A stretch of 64,000 nucleotides of DNA from Clostridia bacterium (lineage in GTDB: Bacteria; Bacillota; Clostridia; Oscillospirales; Acutalibacteraceae): NCBI GenBank assembly GCA_900755895.1, contig CAAEIG010000229.1, forward strand, positions 1 through 64,000. The letters run 5' to 3'. Under the pieces are notes generated by a model. It saw nothing but the letters and a program-made list of their open reading frames with translations, searched no databases and was not told where the DNA came from. Numbering within the stretch: the first letter of the stretch is position 1; the number at the start of each line of letters is the position of its first letter. A program made the translations under genes and the position numbers. This document shows positions 16,651 through 24,586 of this stretch, piece after piece.

Positions 16651-18078
16651 ATGAAAGTTCTGTTCTGTGCCAGCGAGGCGCTGCCCTTTTCCGCCACCGG
16701 CGGTTTGGCAGATGTAGCTGGCTCCCTGCCCCAGGCGCTGCGGGCCAGGCTCATCGGCTGCCGGGTGGTGGTCCCCCTCTACGACGGGATCTCCCAGGAG
16801 CTGCGGGACCAGATGCATTTCGTCACCAGCATCAGCGTCCCTGTGGCGTGGCGGCGGCAGTATTGCGGTATCTTCGAGGCAAAGGTGAACAATGTCATCT
16901 ATTACCTCATCGACAACCAGTACTACTTTAAGCGCAGCGGCATCTACGGCCACTTTGACGACGCGGAACGCTTTGCCTTTTTCTCCCGCGCCATCTTGGA
17001 AATGCTGCCCTACATCGACTTTAAGCCCGATGTCATTCACGCCAACGACTGGCAGACCGCTCTGGTGCCCGTCTATTACCGGCTGTTCTACGCCAACAAT
17101 GAGTGGTACTCCGGCATCAAGACGCTGTTCACCATTCACAACATCCAGTACCAGGGCCAGTACGGCAGAGAGATTCTGGAGGACGTGTTTGGCATCCCCA
17201 ACTCCGAAAGCTCGCTGCTGGAGTTCAACCGGGATGTAAACCTGATGAAGGGCGCCATTGAGTGCGCCAACTGGGTTTCCACCGTCAGCCCCACCTATGC
17301 CCAGGAGATTCTGGACCCCTGGTTTGCCCACAAGCTGGATCCCATCCTGCGGGAACGCAGCTGGAAGCTCTCCGGCATTTTGAACGGCATCGACACCGTG
17401 AGTTACGATCCCGCTACGGACCCCAACATCTTCGCTCACTTCTCCCAGGAGGATAAGGCTGGAAAGGCCATCAACAAGCAAAAGCTCCAGGAGCGGCTGT
17501 GCATTGAGCAGAATCCTGACCTGCCCATCATCGGCATGGTCACCCGCCTAGTCTCTCACAAAGGGTTGGACCTGGTGAAAGAGGGCATTGACAATGTCAT
17601 GGAATATTCCAACGCTCAAGTTGTCATCCTGGGCAGCGGCGACTTGGAGTATGAAAACTACTTCAAGTGGATGCAAGAGAAGTACCCCGGCAGGTTCGTC
17701 ATGTGCCTGGGCTTTGTGCCTGAGCTGTCCAGAAAGATCTACGCCGGCGCGGACATCTTCCTGATGCCCTCCAAGTCGGAGCCCTGCGGTCTGTCCCAGA
17801 TGATCGCCCTCCGCTATGGCACCATCCCTGTGGTGCGGGAGACCGGCGGTCTGAAGGACTCCATCACCGACAGCGGTGACGGCCAAGGCAATGGCTTCAC
17901 CTTTAAGACCTACAACACCGGTGACATGCTCCACTCCCTGCATCGAGCCATCTACGCCTACAACTCCGATAAGGAGGGTTGGGGTGTGCTGGTGGATCGC
18001 GCGATGGCCTGCGACAACAGCTGGGGCCGTTCCGCCAACGAGTACATCCGTCTTTACAAACAGATCTTAAAAGGATAA
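16651..18078 (+). CDS. glgA: Glycogen synthase GlgA
   Basis: 475 residues of the GT5 family, transferring glucose from ADP-glucose to the growing alpha-1,4 chain. Seen: an N-terminal EALPFSATGGLADVAGSLP, HANDWQTALVP, TIHNIQYQG, the MVTRLVSHKG phosphate-binding segment, and the PSKSEPCGLSQM and ETGGL motifs. One residue differs from the textbook family: the Lys of the KTGGL motif (K15 in E. coli) is Ala15 here. The rest of the site looks intact, so it is probably active. It is the last gene of the glg cluster and ends at a terminator. No glgP or glgX lies in the window. Confidence 0.93.
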   Translation: MKVLFCASEALPFSATGGLADVAGSLPQALRARLIGCRVVVPLYDGISQELRDQMHFVTSISVPVAWRRQYCGIFEAKVNNVIYYLIDNQYYFKRSGIYGHFDDAERFAFFSRAILEMLPYIDFKPDVIHANDWQTALVPVYYRLFYANNEWYSGIKTLFTIHNIQYQGQYGREILEDVFGIPNSESSLLEFNRDVNLMKGAIECANWVSTVSPTYAQEILDPWFAHKLDPILRERSWKLSGILNGIDTVSYDPATDPNIFAHFSQEDKAGKAINKQKLQERLCIEQNPDLPIIGMVTRLVSHKGLDLVKEGIDNVMEYSNAQVVILGSGDLEYENYFKWMQEKYPGRFVMCLGFVPELSRKIYAGADIFLMPSKSEPCGLSQMIALRYGTIPVVRETGGLKDSITDSGDGQGNGFTFKTYNTGDMLHSLHRAIYAYNSDKEGWGVLVDRAMACDNSWGRSANEYIRLYKQILKG

Positions 18079-18096
18079 CAAGCGTCCCCTTTATAC

Positions 18097-18133
18097 AGAG
18101 AGGACCTTCCGGGAAACTGGAAGGCCCTCTCTT
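18097..18133 (+). terminator. Terminator of the glycogen operon
   Basis: AGAGGACCTTCC pairs with GGAAGGCCCTCT around an 8-base loop (one mismatch), followed by a T-rich tract. Confidence 0.8.
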
Positions 18134-18145
18134 CATTTTATTTGA

Positions 18146-18174
18146 TTGACACTGTTTTGCCCCCATGCTACAAT
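18146..18174 (+). promoter_or_regulatory. Sigma-A promoter of the nucleotidyltransferase gene
   Basis: TTGACA (18146-18151), 17-base spacer, TACAAT (18169-18174). Confidence 0.88.
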
Positions 18175-18226
18175 TTCCCCAGCAGCCCGCTGAGGGCACA
18201 TACTACCCGAAAAGGCAGGAACGTTT

Positions 18227-19015
18227 ATGTATCAGCATCACATCGAATCCATTGAGAAAATGAAGGCCTATTTTGCCGACACCCCCGGTATCATCGCCCT
18301 GGTGCTGGGAGGCTCTGTGGCCAAGGGGAATGAACGCCCGGATTCCGATTTGGACGCTCTAGTGATCCTCACTGACGAGGCATACGCGGAAAGAGCCGCC
18401 CAGGGCAAAACCGCTGAAACCGTCACAGGCTACTGCACCTATGAGGGCGGCTATTTCGATGTCAAGTACATGACCAAGGACTACATTAAGGCCGCAGCCC
18501 TGCGGGGCAGCGAACCCACTCGGAACTCCTTTGTCAAGGCCCGGGTACTGTTCAGCTCTGACCCGGAAATTGACCAGCTGGTGCCGAAAATCGGCGTATT
18601 CCAGACCCAGGAGCGTGAGACCAAAATGCTCTCCTTTTTGGGCAACTACCGGCTCAATCACAACTACTTCATCCGGGCCTGCAAAGCAGAACACTATATG
18701 CGGCTGCGGGCAGTCAGTGAGATCCTCTACAGCGTCTACCGGATGATCCTGCAGGAAAACGAGATTCTCTTCCCCTGCAACCGGCGTCTGGAGGAAACTG
18801 TCCAGGCAGCTCCTCACAAACCGGAGCACATTGTGGAACTGGGCCGAAAGGCTGCTGACACGCTGGCTGACGAGGATTTGGAAGCCTTTGCCAAGGCCTA
18901 TTTTGACTGGACCACCTGGCAGTTCCCCACCGAACACAGTGTGATCCTTGCACGCTATGTGGAAGACTTTGAACAGTGGTGGTATCAACCCCGTCCCCTG
19001 GTGGGCGAGTGGTAA
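18227..19015 (+). CDS. Nucleotidyltransferase-fold protein of unknown substrate
   Basis: 262 residues. Residues 28-48 carry the Pol-beta-type nucleotidyltransferase signature, GGSVAKGN followed by DSDLDALV, with the metal-binding Asp pair. A helical C-terminal region (about 130-250) resembles the accessory domain of aminoglycoside-adenylyltransferase-like or uncharacterised NTP-transferase proteins. It has its own promoter and RBS (GGCAGGAA) and converges with the regulator gene 15 bases away. It might transfer AMP to a small molecule or protein. The substrate cannot be read from sequence, and an antibiotic-resistance role is not supported. Confidence 0.7.
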   Translation: MYQHHIESIEKMKAYFADTPGIIALVLGGSVAKGNERPDSDLDALVILTDEAYAERAAQGKTAETVTGYCTYEGGYFDVKYMTKDYIKAAALRGSEPTRNSFVKARVLFSSDPEIDQLVPKIGVFQTQERETKMLSFLGNYRLNHNYFIRACKAEHYMRLRAVSEILYSVYRMILQENEILFPCNRRLEETVQAAPHKPEHIVELGRKAADTLADEDLEAFAKAYFDWTTWQFPTEHSVILARYVEDFEQWWYQPRPLVGEW

Positions 19016-19030
19016 AGAAGCCCTAGACGG

Positions 19031-19762
19031 TCATTTTCGGAACTGCCGGCGGTACTCTGTGGGCAGGGCGCCAGTGTGCTCTTTGAAAGCCTGGGTGAAC
19101 TTGCCCTGGGTTCCGTAGCCCACCTCTTGAGCGATGGCCGCCACGCTGTCCTCCGTCTCCCTGAGAAGCCCCTTGGCTCGCTCCATACGGTACTCCTTCA
19201 TATAGGCTGCAATGGGTTGGCCGTACACTGCTTTGAATAGCTCCTTGAGTGTGGAGGTGTTCAGTAGGTACTTTTTGGAGAGCTCTTCAATGGTGTAGCG
19301 CTCCCCCAAATGCTCCACCAGAAAGTCGTGGACACTGCGCACCAGTTCCACCTGCTGGGGGCTGTATTGGGAGAGATCCCCAGGAGCGGAACTTCCTCCG
19401 GGCTCGCCAGGACAAGCCACCTCCACCAGCTTCTCGATGATCTTGTGGAGCAGCTGAGCTTGCTCCGTCTCTGCGGCTTTATAGTAGACCTCTTTGCCCA
19501 CTCTCCTACTGACGATCAGTCCACTGGCCTTCAGCTGCCGCAAATGATGGGACACCGCTGGGCTGCTCATGCCCACCAGCGCTGCCAGGTTGATCACGCA
19601 CTCTTCGCAGTGGCACAGCAGCCAATAGATCCGCACCCGACTGCCGTCGCACAACTGCTTGAAGATCTCCGACACCGTTTGGAACTCCTCCACGCTGGGC
19701 ATTTCCTCCAGTTCCTGTTCGATCCACTGCCCGTGATTGTGGGGCAGGTGACATTCTGCCAT
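19031..19762 (-). CDS. ArsR-AraC fusion regulator of the metal-efflux locus
   Basis: 243 residues, two DNA-binding modules in one protein. Residues 23-105 are an ArsR/SmtB winged helix (VGMSSPAVSHHLRQLKASGL is the recognition segment) with CHCEEC at 50-55 and an N-terminal CHLPHNH, placed like the metal thiolates of CadC/ArsR. Residues 140-243 are an AraC-type double HTH. ATG 19762 is chosen for its AGGAGA site; the frame runs on for 69 codons of non-conserved sequence. It is divergent from an HMA protein and a P1B ATPase, with an AAACAATT dyad at their promoter, so it most likely represses or activates that efflux system in response to a metal. Confidence 0.85.
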   Translation of the reverse strand: MAECHLPHNHGQWIEQELEEMPSVEEFQTVSEIFKQLCDGSRVRIYWLLCHCEECVINLAALVGMSSPAVSHHLRQLKASGLIVSRRVGKEVYYKAAETEQAQLLHKIIEKLVEVACPGEPGGSSAPGDLSQYSPQQVELVRSVHDFLVEHLGERYTIEELSKKYLLNTSTLKELFKAVYGQPIAAYMKEYRMERAKGLLRETEDSVAAIAQEVGYGTQGKFTQAFKEHTGALPTEYRRQFRK

Positions 19763-19819
19763 GGCGATCTCCTTCCTGCGGCCCGGCCACTGAGGTACTG
19801 CCGCGCTTTTCTCATCAGC

Positions 19820-19848
19820 ATTATACCAGTCCCCGGACCGTGGCGCAA
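19820..19848 (-). promoter_or_regulatory. Promoter of the ArsR-AraC regulator
   Basis: TTGCGC (19843-19848, minus strand), 17-base spacer, TATAAT (19820-19825). The -35 lies within the dyad at 19833-19864. Confidence 0.65.
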
Positions 19849-19871
19849 CTGTTCCACGGTCCGGCTTTTTT
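19833..19871 (+). terminator. Terminator-like hairpin over the regulator's promoter
   Basis: CCGGACCGTGG (19833-19843) pairs perfectly with CCACGGTCCGG (19854-19864) and is followed by six T residues on the plus strand. It could stop antisense transcription into the regulator, or act as an operator. Confidence 0.55.
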
Positions 19872-19922
19872 ATCCAAACAGAAACTCTTTTTGCCCAAGT
19901 GGAAGCTCTGGATGAATTCCAC

Positions 19923-19951
19923 TTGACGGCATTGTTTCGGGAGAGTATGAT
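19923..19951 (+). promoter_or_regulatory. Sigma-A promoter of the metal-efflux genes
   Basis: TTGACG (19923-19928), 17-base spacer, TATGAT (19946-19951). Confidence 0.8.
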
Positions 19952-19963
19952 AGAGCTATAGTT

Positions 19964-19983
19964 AAACAATTATTTAATTGTTT
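19964..19983. promoter_or_regulatory. ArsR/SmtB-type operator
   Basis: AAACAATT and AATTGTTT flank ATTT, an exact inverted repeat resembling the imperfect 12-2-12 sites of SmtB, CadC and CzrA. It starts 12 bases after the -10 box, so a bound repressor would block transcription. Confidence 0.75.
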
Positions 19984-20021
19984 ACTGCTAAACACTCTCA
20001 TCTGAAAGGGGTTTTTACACT

Positions 20022-20240
20022 GTGAAGAAGACCTATAAAATCGATGTAGATTGTGCCAACTGCGCCAACAAAATGGAAGCCGCTGCTCAGAAGACGCCTG
20101 GCGTCAAAGGCTGCACCGTCAACTTCATGACCTTGAAGATGAACGTGGAGTTTCAGGAGGGAGAAGATCCCAAAGCAGTGATGGAGCAAGTCCGCAAAAA
20201 CTGCAAACGTGTGGAAGATGACTGCGAAATCTATCTGTAA
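20022..20240 (+). CDS. Free heavy-metal-associated (HMA) domain protein
   Basis: A 72-residue single HMA domain with CxxC metal ligands at C11 and C14 (DCANCANK) and a beta-alpha-beta-beta-alpha-beta length. It would carry a soft metal ion in the cytosol, probably to the P-type ATPase encoded downstream, which itself has no N-terminal HMA domain. The start is GTG with AAAGGGG upstream. It follows the operator-controlled promoter and is separated from the ATPase gene by a terminator, so it is likely made in excess over the pump. Confidence 0.85.
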   Translation: MKKTYKIDVDCANCANKMEAAAQKTPGVKGCTVNFMTLKMNVEFQEGEDPKAVMEQVRKNCKRVEDDCEIYL

Positions 20241-20261
20241 CCGCAAAAACTCATTTCGCTT

Positions 20262-20286
20262 AAAAAACGCCTGGGGGCGTTTTTTA
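20262..20286 (+). terminator. Terminator between the HMA gene and the ATPase gene
   Basis: AAAAAACGCC pairs with GGCGTTTTTT around a short G-rich loop. Partial read-through would set the ratio of the two products. Confidence 0.85.
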
Positions 20287-20354
20287 AAGCCCAAACACAT
20301 GAATGACCTCTCATATATTCACAAGAACACCCCACACATATCGGAGGGAAGAAC

Positions 20355-22364
20355 ATGGAAGAACTTATTGTCATAGGGCTGCTGACCGTTGTACTGCTTT
20401 TGGCGGCAGGGCTATTGATTCTGGGTGCACTGCGGGGCGGCCTGACGAAAAAACAGCACAAAATGCTGGTGCGGATTTTTGCCGCCACAGCGCTGCTTCT
20501 GGTGTTGCAGCTGTTGGGAAACGCCGCGTTCGCCCCCCTGGACAAGATGCTGCCGGGCTTGGGGTATGGCGTTCGGTTGGCAGCCTATTTGGTGGATTAT
20601 TGGATCATCGGCTATGACATTCTGCTCAAGGCTGTGAAAGGCATTCGGAACCGTCAGATCTTTGACGAGTGTTTTCTCATGGCTATTGCCACCGTGGGAG
20701 CCTTGGTTCTGGCTCTCTACGAACAGAGCGGCGACTACACGGAAGCCATTGCCGTCATGCTGTTCTATCAAATCGGAGAATGGTTCCAAAGCTACGCTGT
20801 GGGCAAAAGCCGCCGGAACATCAGCGAGCTAATGGACATTCGTCCGGACTACGCCAACCTGGAAAAGGACGGCAAGCTGGAGCAGGTGGACCCTGATGAA
20901 GTGGAGATCGGCACAGTCATTGTGGTGCAGCCCGGGGAAAAAGTGCCCATCGACGGTGTGGTGGAAGAGGGCTCTTCCAGTCTGAACACTGCTGCTCTCA
21001 CCGGCGAAAGCCTCCCTCGAGAGGTACACCCCGGAGATGAGGTCATCAGCGGCTGCATCAACATGCAGGGACTGCTGAAGATCCGCACCACTAAAGAGTT
21101 CGGGGAATCCACCGTGTCCAAGATCCTGGATCTGGTGGAAAATGCCAGCTCCCGGAAATCCAAATCCGAGGCTTTCATTTCCAAGTTTGCCCGGATCTAC
21201 ACCCCTGCTGTATGTATTGCCGCTCTGGCGCTGGCGGTCCTGCCCCCTCTGGTGAGCCTGGCTATGGGCATCCCCGCCCTATGGGATCAATGGGTTTACC
21301 GGGCGCTGACGTTCTTGGTAATCAGCTGCCCCTGCGCTTTGGTCATCAGCATCCCGCTGTCCTTTTTTGCCGGCATCGGAGGCGCCAGCCATGCCGGTAT
21401 CCTGGTGAAGGGCTCCAACTACCTGGAAACCCTCTCCCAGACCAAAACCGTGGTCTTTGACAAGACTGGAACTCTGACTCAAGGCGTTTTTGAAGTCAAT
21501 GGCATCCATCACAGCGAAATGGAAAATCAAAAGCTGGTGGAGCTTGCCGCTTTGGCAGAGAGTGCCTCGTCCCACCCCATCAGCAAAAGCTTGCAGCGTG
21601 CCTACGGCAAAGAGCTCGACCGCAGCCGGGTCTCCCACGTGGAGGAGATCAGCGGGGGCGGCGTGATCGCCACAGTGGACGGCATTCAAGTAGCTGCTGG
21701 CAACGACAAACTCATGGACCGCTTGGGTGTGAAGTACATCAACTGCCACAGCGTGGGCACCATTGTCCACATCGCCATTGACGGGAACTATGCTGGACAC
21801 ATTGTGATCTCCGACGTGGTGAAGCCCCATTCCAAGGACGCGTTGAACGCCCTGCGCCGAGCTGGCGTTCAGCGGACAGTGATGCTCACCGGCGACCGAA
21901 AAAAGGTGGCAGATGCCGTGGGCGCTCAGCTGGGAATAGACCAAGTGTACAGCGAGCTGCTCCCCGCCGGAAAGGTAGAACAAGTGGAAACCCTTCTCCG
22001 GCAGCAGCCCAAAAATACAAAACTGGCCTTTGTGGGAGACGGCATCAACGATGCGCCGGTGCTGGGCCGGGCAGATATTGGCATCGCCATGGGAGCAATG
22101 GGTTCCGATGCTGCCATTGAGGCCGCAGACGTAGTACTCATGGACGATGACCCCAGAAAGATTGCCAAGGCCATTGCCATCAGCCGGAAATGCCTGGGCA
22201 TTGTGTATCAGAACATTGCCTTTGCCATTGGCGTTAAGCTGATCTGCCTGGTTCTGGGGGCGCTGGGAATCGCCAACATGTGGCTGGCTATCTTTGCCGA
22301 TGTGGGCGTGATGGTACTAGCGGTGCTCAACGCCATCCGGGCACTGTTCGTGAAAAAACTCTGA
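20355..22364 (+). CDS. Heavy-metal-translocating P1B-type ATPase (Zn/Cd/Pb type)
   Basis: 669 residues. The N terminus is membrane helices with no metal-binding domain. TGES (216-219) is the actuator motif, CPC (325-327) in SCPCALV the transport site, and D369 in DKTGT the phosphorylation site; HP is seen in SSHPIS and the hinge as GDGINDAP. It pumps a soft divalent ion out of the cell at the cost of ATP. CPC with the overall layout resembles ZntA/CadA more than CopA, but the metal is not certain. It lies in the locus of an ArsR-family regulator and a free HMA protein. RBS is GGAGGG. Confidence 0.92.
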   Translation: MEELIVIGLLTVVLLLAAGLLILGALRGGLTKKQHKMLVRIFAATALLLVLQLLGNAAFAPLDKMLPGLGYGVRLAAYLVDYWIIGYDILLKAVKGIRNRQIFDECFLMAIATVGALVLALYEQSGDYTEAIAVMLFYQIGEWFQSYAVGKSRRNISELMDIRPDYANLEKDGKLEQVDPDEVEIGTVIVVQPGEKVPIDGVVEEGSSSLNTAALTGESLPREVHPGDEVISGCINMQGLLKIRTTKEFGESTVSKILDLVENASSRKSKSEAFISKFARIYTPAVCIAALALAVLPPLVSLAMGIPALWDQWVYRALTFLVISCPCALVISIPLSFFAGIGGASHAGILVKGSNYLETLSQTKTVVFDKTGTLTQGVFEVNGIHHSEMENQKLVELAALAESASSHPISKSLQRAYGKELDRSRVSHVEEISGGGVIATVDGIQVAAGNDKLMDRLGVKYINCHSVGTIVHIAIDGNYAGHIVISDVVKPHSKDALNALRRAGVQRTVMLTGDRKKVADAVGAQLGIDQVYSELLPAGKVEQVETLLRQQPKNTKLAFVGDGINDAPVLGRADIGIAMGAMGSDAAIEAADVVLMDDDPRKIAKAIAISRKCLGIVYQNIAFAIGVKLICLVLGALGIANMWLAIFADVGVMVLAVLNAIRALFVKKL

Positions 22365-22375
22365 CAATCCATTTG

Positions 22376-22407
22376 GAGGGTGCTGCGTTATGCAGCGCCC
22401 TCTTTTT
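22376..22407 (+). terminator. Terminator of the metal-efflux locus
   Basis: GAGGGTGCTGC pairs with GCAGCGCCCTC around GTTAT, followed by five T residues. Confidence 0.88.
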
Positions 22408-22449
22408 GCAGGACACCCGCTCCACACCTGCATCCAAAGCGCATTTTAC

Positions 22450-22478
22450 TTGAGAATTCCCCGGAAATCTGCTATAAT
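22450..22478 (+). promoter_or_regulatory. Sigma-A promoter of the ABC importer operon
   Basis: TTGAGA (22450-22455), 17-base spacer, TATAAT (22473-22478). Confidence 0.88.
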
Positions 22479-22543
22479 CTTCCTGGTAACTATGAAGATC
22501 CCGGAGAGGACTTACCCGTCCTTCCCCGGAGTGAGGCAGGGAG

Positions 22544-23665
22544 ATGAACCGAATTATGAATATCACACTGCAGGATCTCACCAAACGGTTCCCGGCTCGG
22601 GGCAGAAAGGCTCAGGGCGAGGTCACCGCTGTGGAGAACCTGAGCTTTGAAGTCCCGGATGGGATGCTGGTAGGGCTGTTGGGGCCCTCCGGCTGCGGGA
22701 AGTCCACCACACTGAACATGATCTGCGGCTTGGAATCCCCCACCCAGGGCAAGATCTTTTTCGGCGAGGAGGACGTCACCGCCCTTCCCCCGGAACTGCG
22801 GGGCGTGGGCATGGTGTTCCAAAACTACGCCCTCTATCCCCATCTGACCGTGCTGCAAAACATCCTGTTCCCTCTGGAAAATCTGAAGGGTAAGGAACGG
22901 CCCTCCCGCAAGGAGATGAAATCCCGGGCGCTGGAGGCTGCCAAACTGGTGCAGATCGAGGAGCTCCTGGAGCGCAAGCCCCGGGAGCTCTCTGGCGGTC
23001 AGCAACAGCGTGTCGCCATCGCCCGAGCCTTGGTGAAAACACCCCGGGTACTGCTGCTGGACGAGCCCCTCTCCAATCTGGACGCTCGGCTGCGGCTGCA
23101 GACCCGGGAGGAGATCGTGAAGATCCAGAAAGAAACCGGGATCACCACCCTGTTTGTCACCCATGACCAGGAGGAGGCCATGAGCATCTCCGACCGGATC
23201 GTGGTGATGCGTGAGGGCGTACTGATGCAGCAGGGCGCCCCCCAGGAGGTCTACGACAACCCGGAAAACCTCTTTGTGGCCAAATTCCTGGGCACTCCCC
23301 CCATCAACGTCTTTGACGGACGGGTGGAAGGCGGCTTCCTATTCCTGGGGGATCAGAAAACCCTGGCTGTTCCCGGTGCTCCTGATGGCAAGGTTCTGGT
23401 GGGCATCCGGCCCGAGGGATTTGAGCCCGACAAGGATGGCCCCGTGGTCTGCGGACTCAGCCGGGTGGAGGTACTGGGCCGGGACACCAGCATGGTCTGC
23501 ACCCATCCCGCCTGTCAAAAGGACTCCCTGCGGGCCATCATCCGCTCCGCCGGGGAGGTCAGCGCTGTGGCGGGTTCCGTCCGCTTTGCTCTTCGCCCGG
23601 AGAAGGTCTTCCTCTTCGATTGTCAGAGCGAGCGCCGTATCCCCTTCGGCCAGGCAGCCGTGTAA
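22544..23665 (+). CDS. ABC transporter ATPase of the MalK/UgpC family
   Basis: 373 residues. Walker A GPSGCGKST (47-55), Q-loop QNYALYPH, signature LSGGQQQR (149-156), Walker B LLLDEP (170-175) and the H-loop THDQEEA are complete. A C-terminal TOBE/MalK-type regulatory domain (about 245-373) is typical of sugar and glycerol-phosphate importers (CUT1). It powers the two permeases encoded next. The ATG at 22544 or the one at 22556 may be the start. Having the ATPase in the operon is less common in Firmicutes, where one MsmK often serves several importers. Confidence 0.93.
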   Translation: MNRIMNITLQDLTKRFPARGRKAQGEVTAVENLSFEVPDGMLVGLLGPSGCGKSTTLNMICGLESPTQGKIFFGEEDVTALPPELRGVGMVFQNYALYPHLTVLQNILFPLENLKGKERPSRKEMKSRALEAAKLVQIEELLERKPRELSGGQQQRVAIARALVKTPRVLLLDEPLSNLDARLRLQTREEIVKIQKETGITTLFVTHDQEEAMSISDRIVVMREGVLMQQGAPQEVYDNPENLFVAKFLGTPPINVFDGRVEGGFLFLGDQKTLAVPGAPDGKVLVGIRPEGFEPDKDGPVVCGLSRVEVLGRDTSMVCTHPACQKDSLRAIIRSAGEVSAVAGSVRFALRPEKVFLFDCQSERRIPFGQAAV

Positions 23666-23680
23666 AGGGGGCGTGTACGC

Positions 23681-24571
23681 ATGGACCGCAACTCCAAAAA
23701 AGCTTGGCTCTATCTGCTGCCCTCCCTGATTTTGCTGGGCGCTTTCTTGATCTACCCCCTCATTGACGTACTGGTCTACTCTGCGGAGGAATGTTACAAT
23801 TTCGCCTCCCAGACTTATCAGGGAGTGGGATTGTACAACTACTCCTATGTGCTTCACGACCCCTATTTTCTCCAGGCGGTGGAGAACACCTTTGTGCTGG
23901 TGATTATCACGGTGCCCACCTCCACGGTGCTGGCCATTGTCATCGCCACGGCGCTGTCCTCCATCAAGCCTTTGCGGCAGCTGTTCCAGACCATCTACTT
24001 CCTCCCCTATGTGACCAACACCTTGGCTGTAGGCTTGGTCTTTATGGTGCTGTTCCAGCGCACGGAGTACACCGACGGTCTGGTAAACATGGTGCTGGCA
24101 CTCTTCGGGACAGGACCCATTGACTTCATCAACGGTCCCCACTGGGCCAAGATGTTCGTGCTGTGCTTCTACACCGTCTGGGTGGTGCTGCCCTTTAAGA
24201 TCCTGGTGCTCACCAGCGCTTTGGCTTCTGTCAATGACGAGTACTACAAAGCCGCCCGGGTGGACGGCACCTCCCGGACCAGGACTTTCTTCCGCATCAC
24301 CCTGCCCATGATCTCACCCATGATCGTCTACCTGGTCATCACCGGCTTTATCGGCGCGTTCAAGGCCTACAGCGATGCAGTGGCCCTGTTCGGCACCGAC
24401 CTCAACGCCGCTGGAATGAACACCATCGTGGGCTATGTTTATGACATGCTCTACGGCGACAGCGGCGGGTACCCCTCCTATGCGTCGGCAGCGGCAATCA
24501 TTCTGTTCGTCATTGTGCTGACCATCACCTGCATCAACCTGCTGGTCACCCGCAAACGGGCTACGGACTGA
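23681..24571 (+). CDS. ABC sugar permease, UgpA/MalF-like subunit
   Basis: 296 residues with six transmembrane helices (first at about 9-30) and the EAA coupling loop EYYKAARVDGTSRTRTFFRI at about 186-205, where the ATPase docks. It forms half of the membrane channel of a CUT1-type importer. It sits between the ATPase gene (15-base gap) and the second permease (15-base gap). RBS is AAAGGGGG. Confidence 0.93.
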   Translation: MDRNSKKAWLYLLPSLILLGAFLIYPLIDVLVYSAEECYNFASQTYQGVGLYNYSYVLHDPYFLQAVENTFVLVIITVPTSTVLAIVIATALSSIKPLRQLFQTIYFLPYVTNTLAVGLVFMVLFQRTEYTDGLVNMVLALFGTGPIDFINGPHWAKMFVLCFYTVWVVLPFKILVLTSALASVNDEYYKAARVDGTSRTRTFFRITLPMISPMIVYLVITGFIGAFKAYSDAVALFGTDLNAAGMNTIVGYVYDMLYGDSGGYPSYASAAAIILFVIVLTITCINLLVTRKRATD

Positions 24572-24586
24572 GAGGAGGGACACTGT

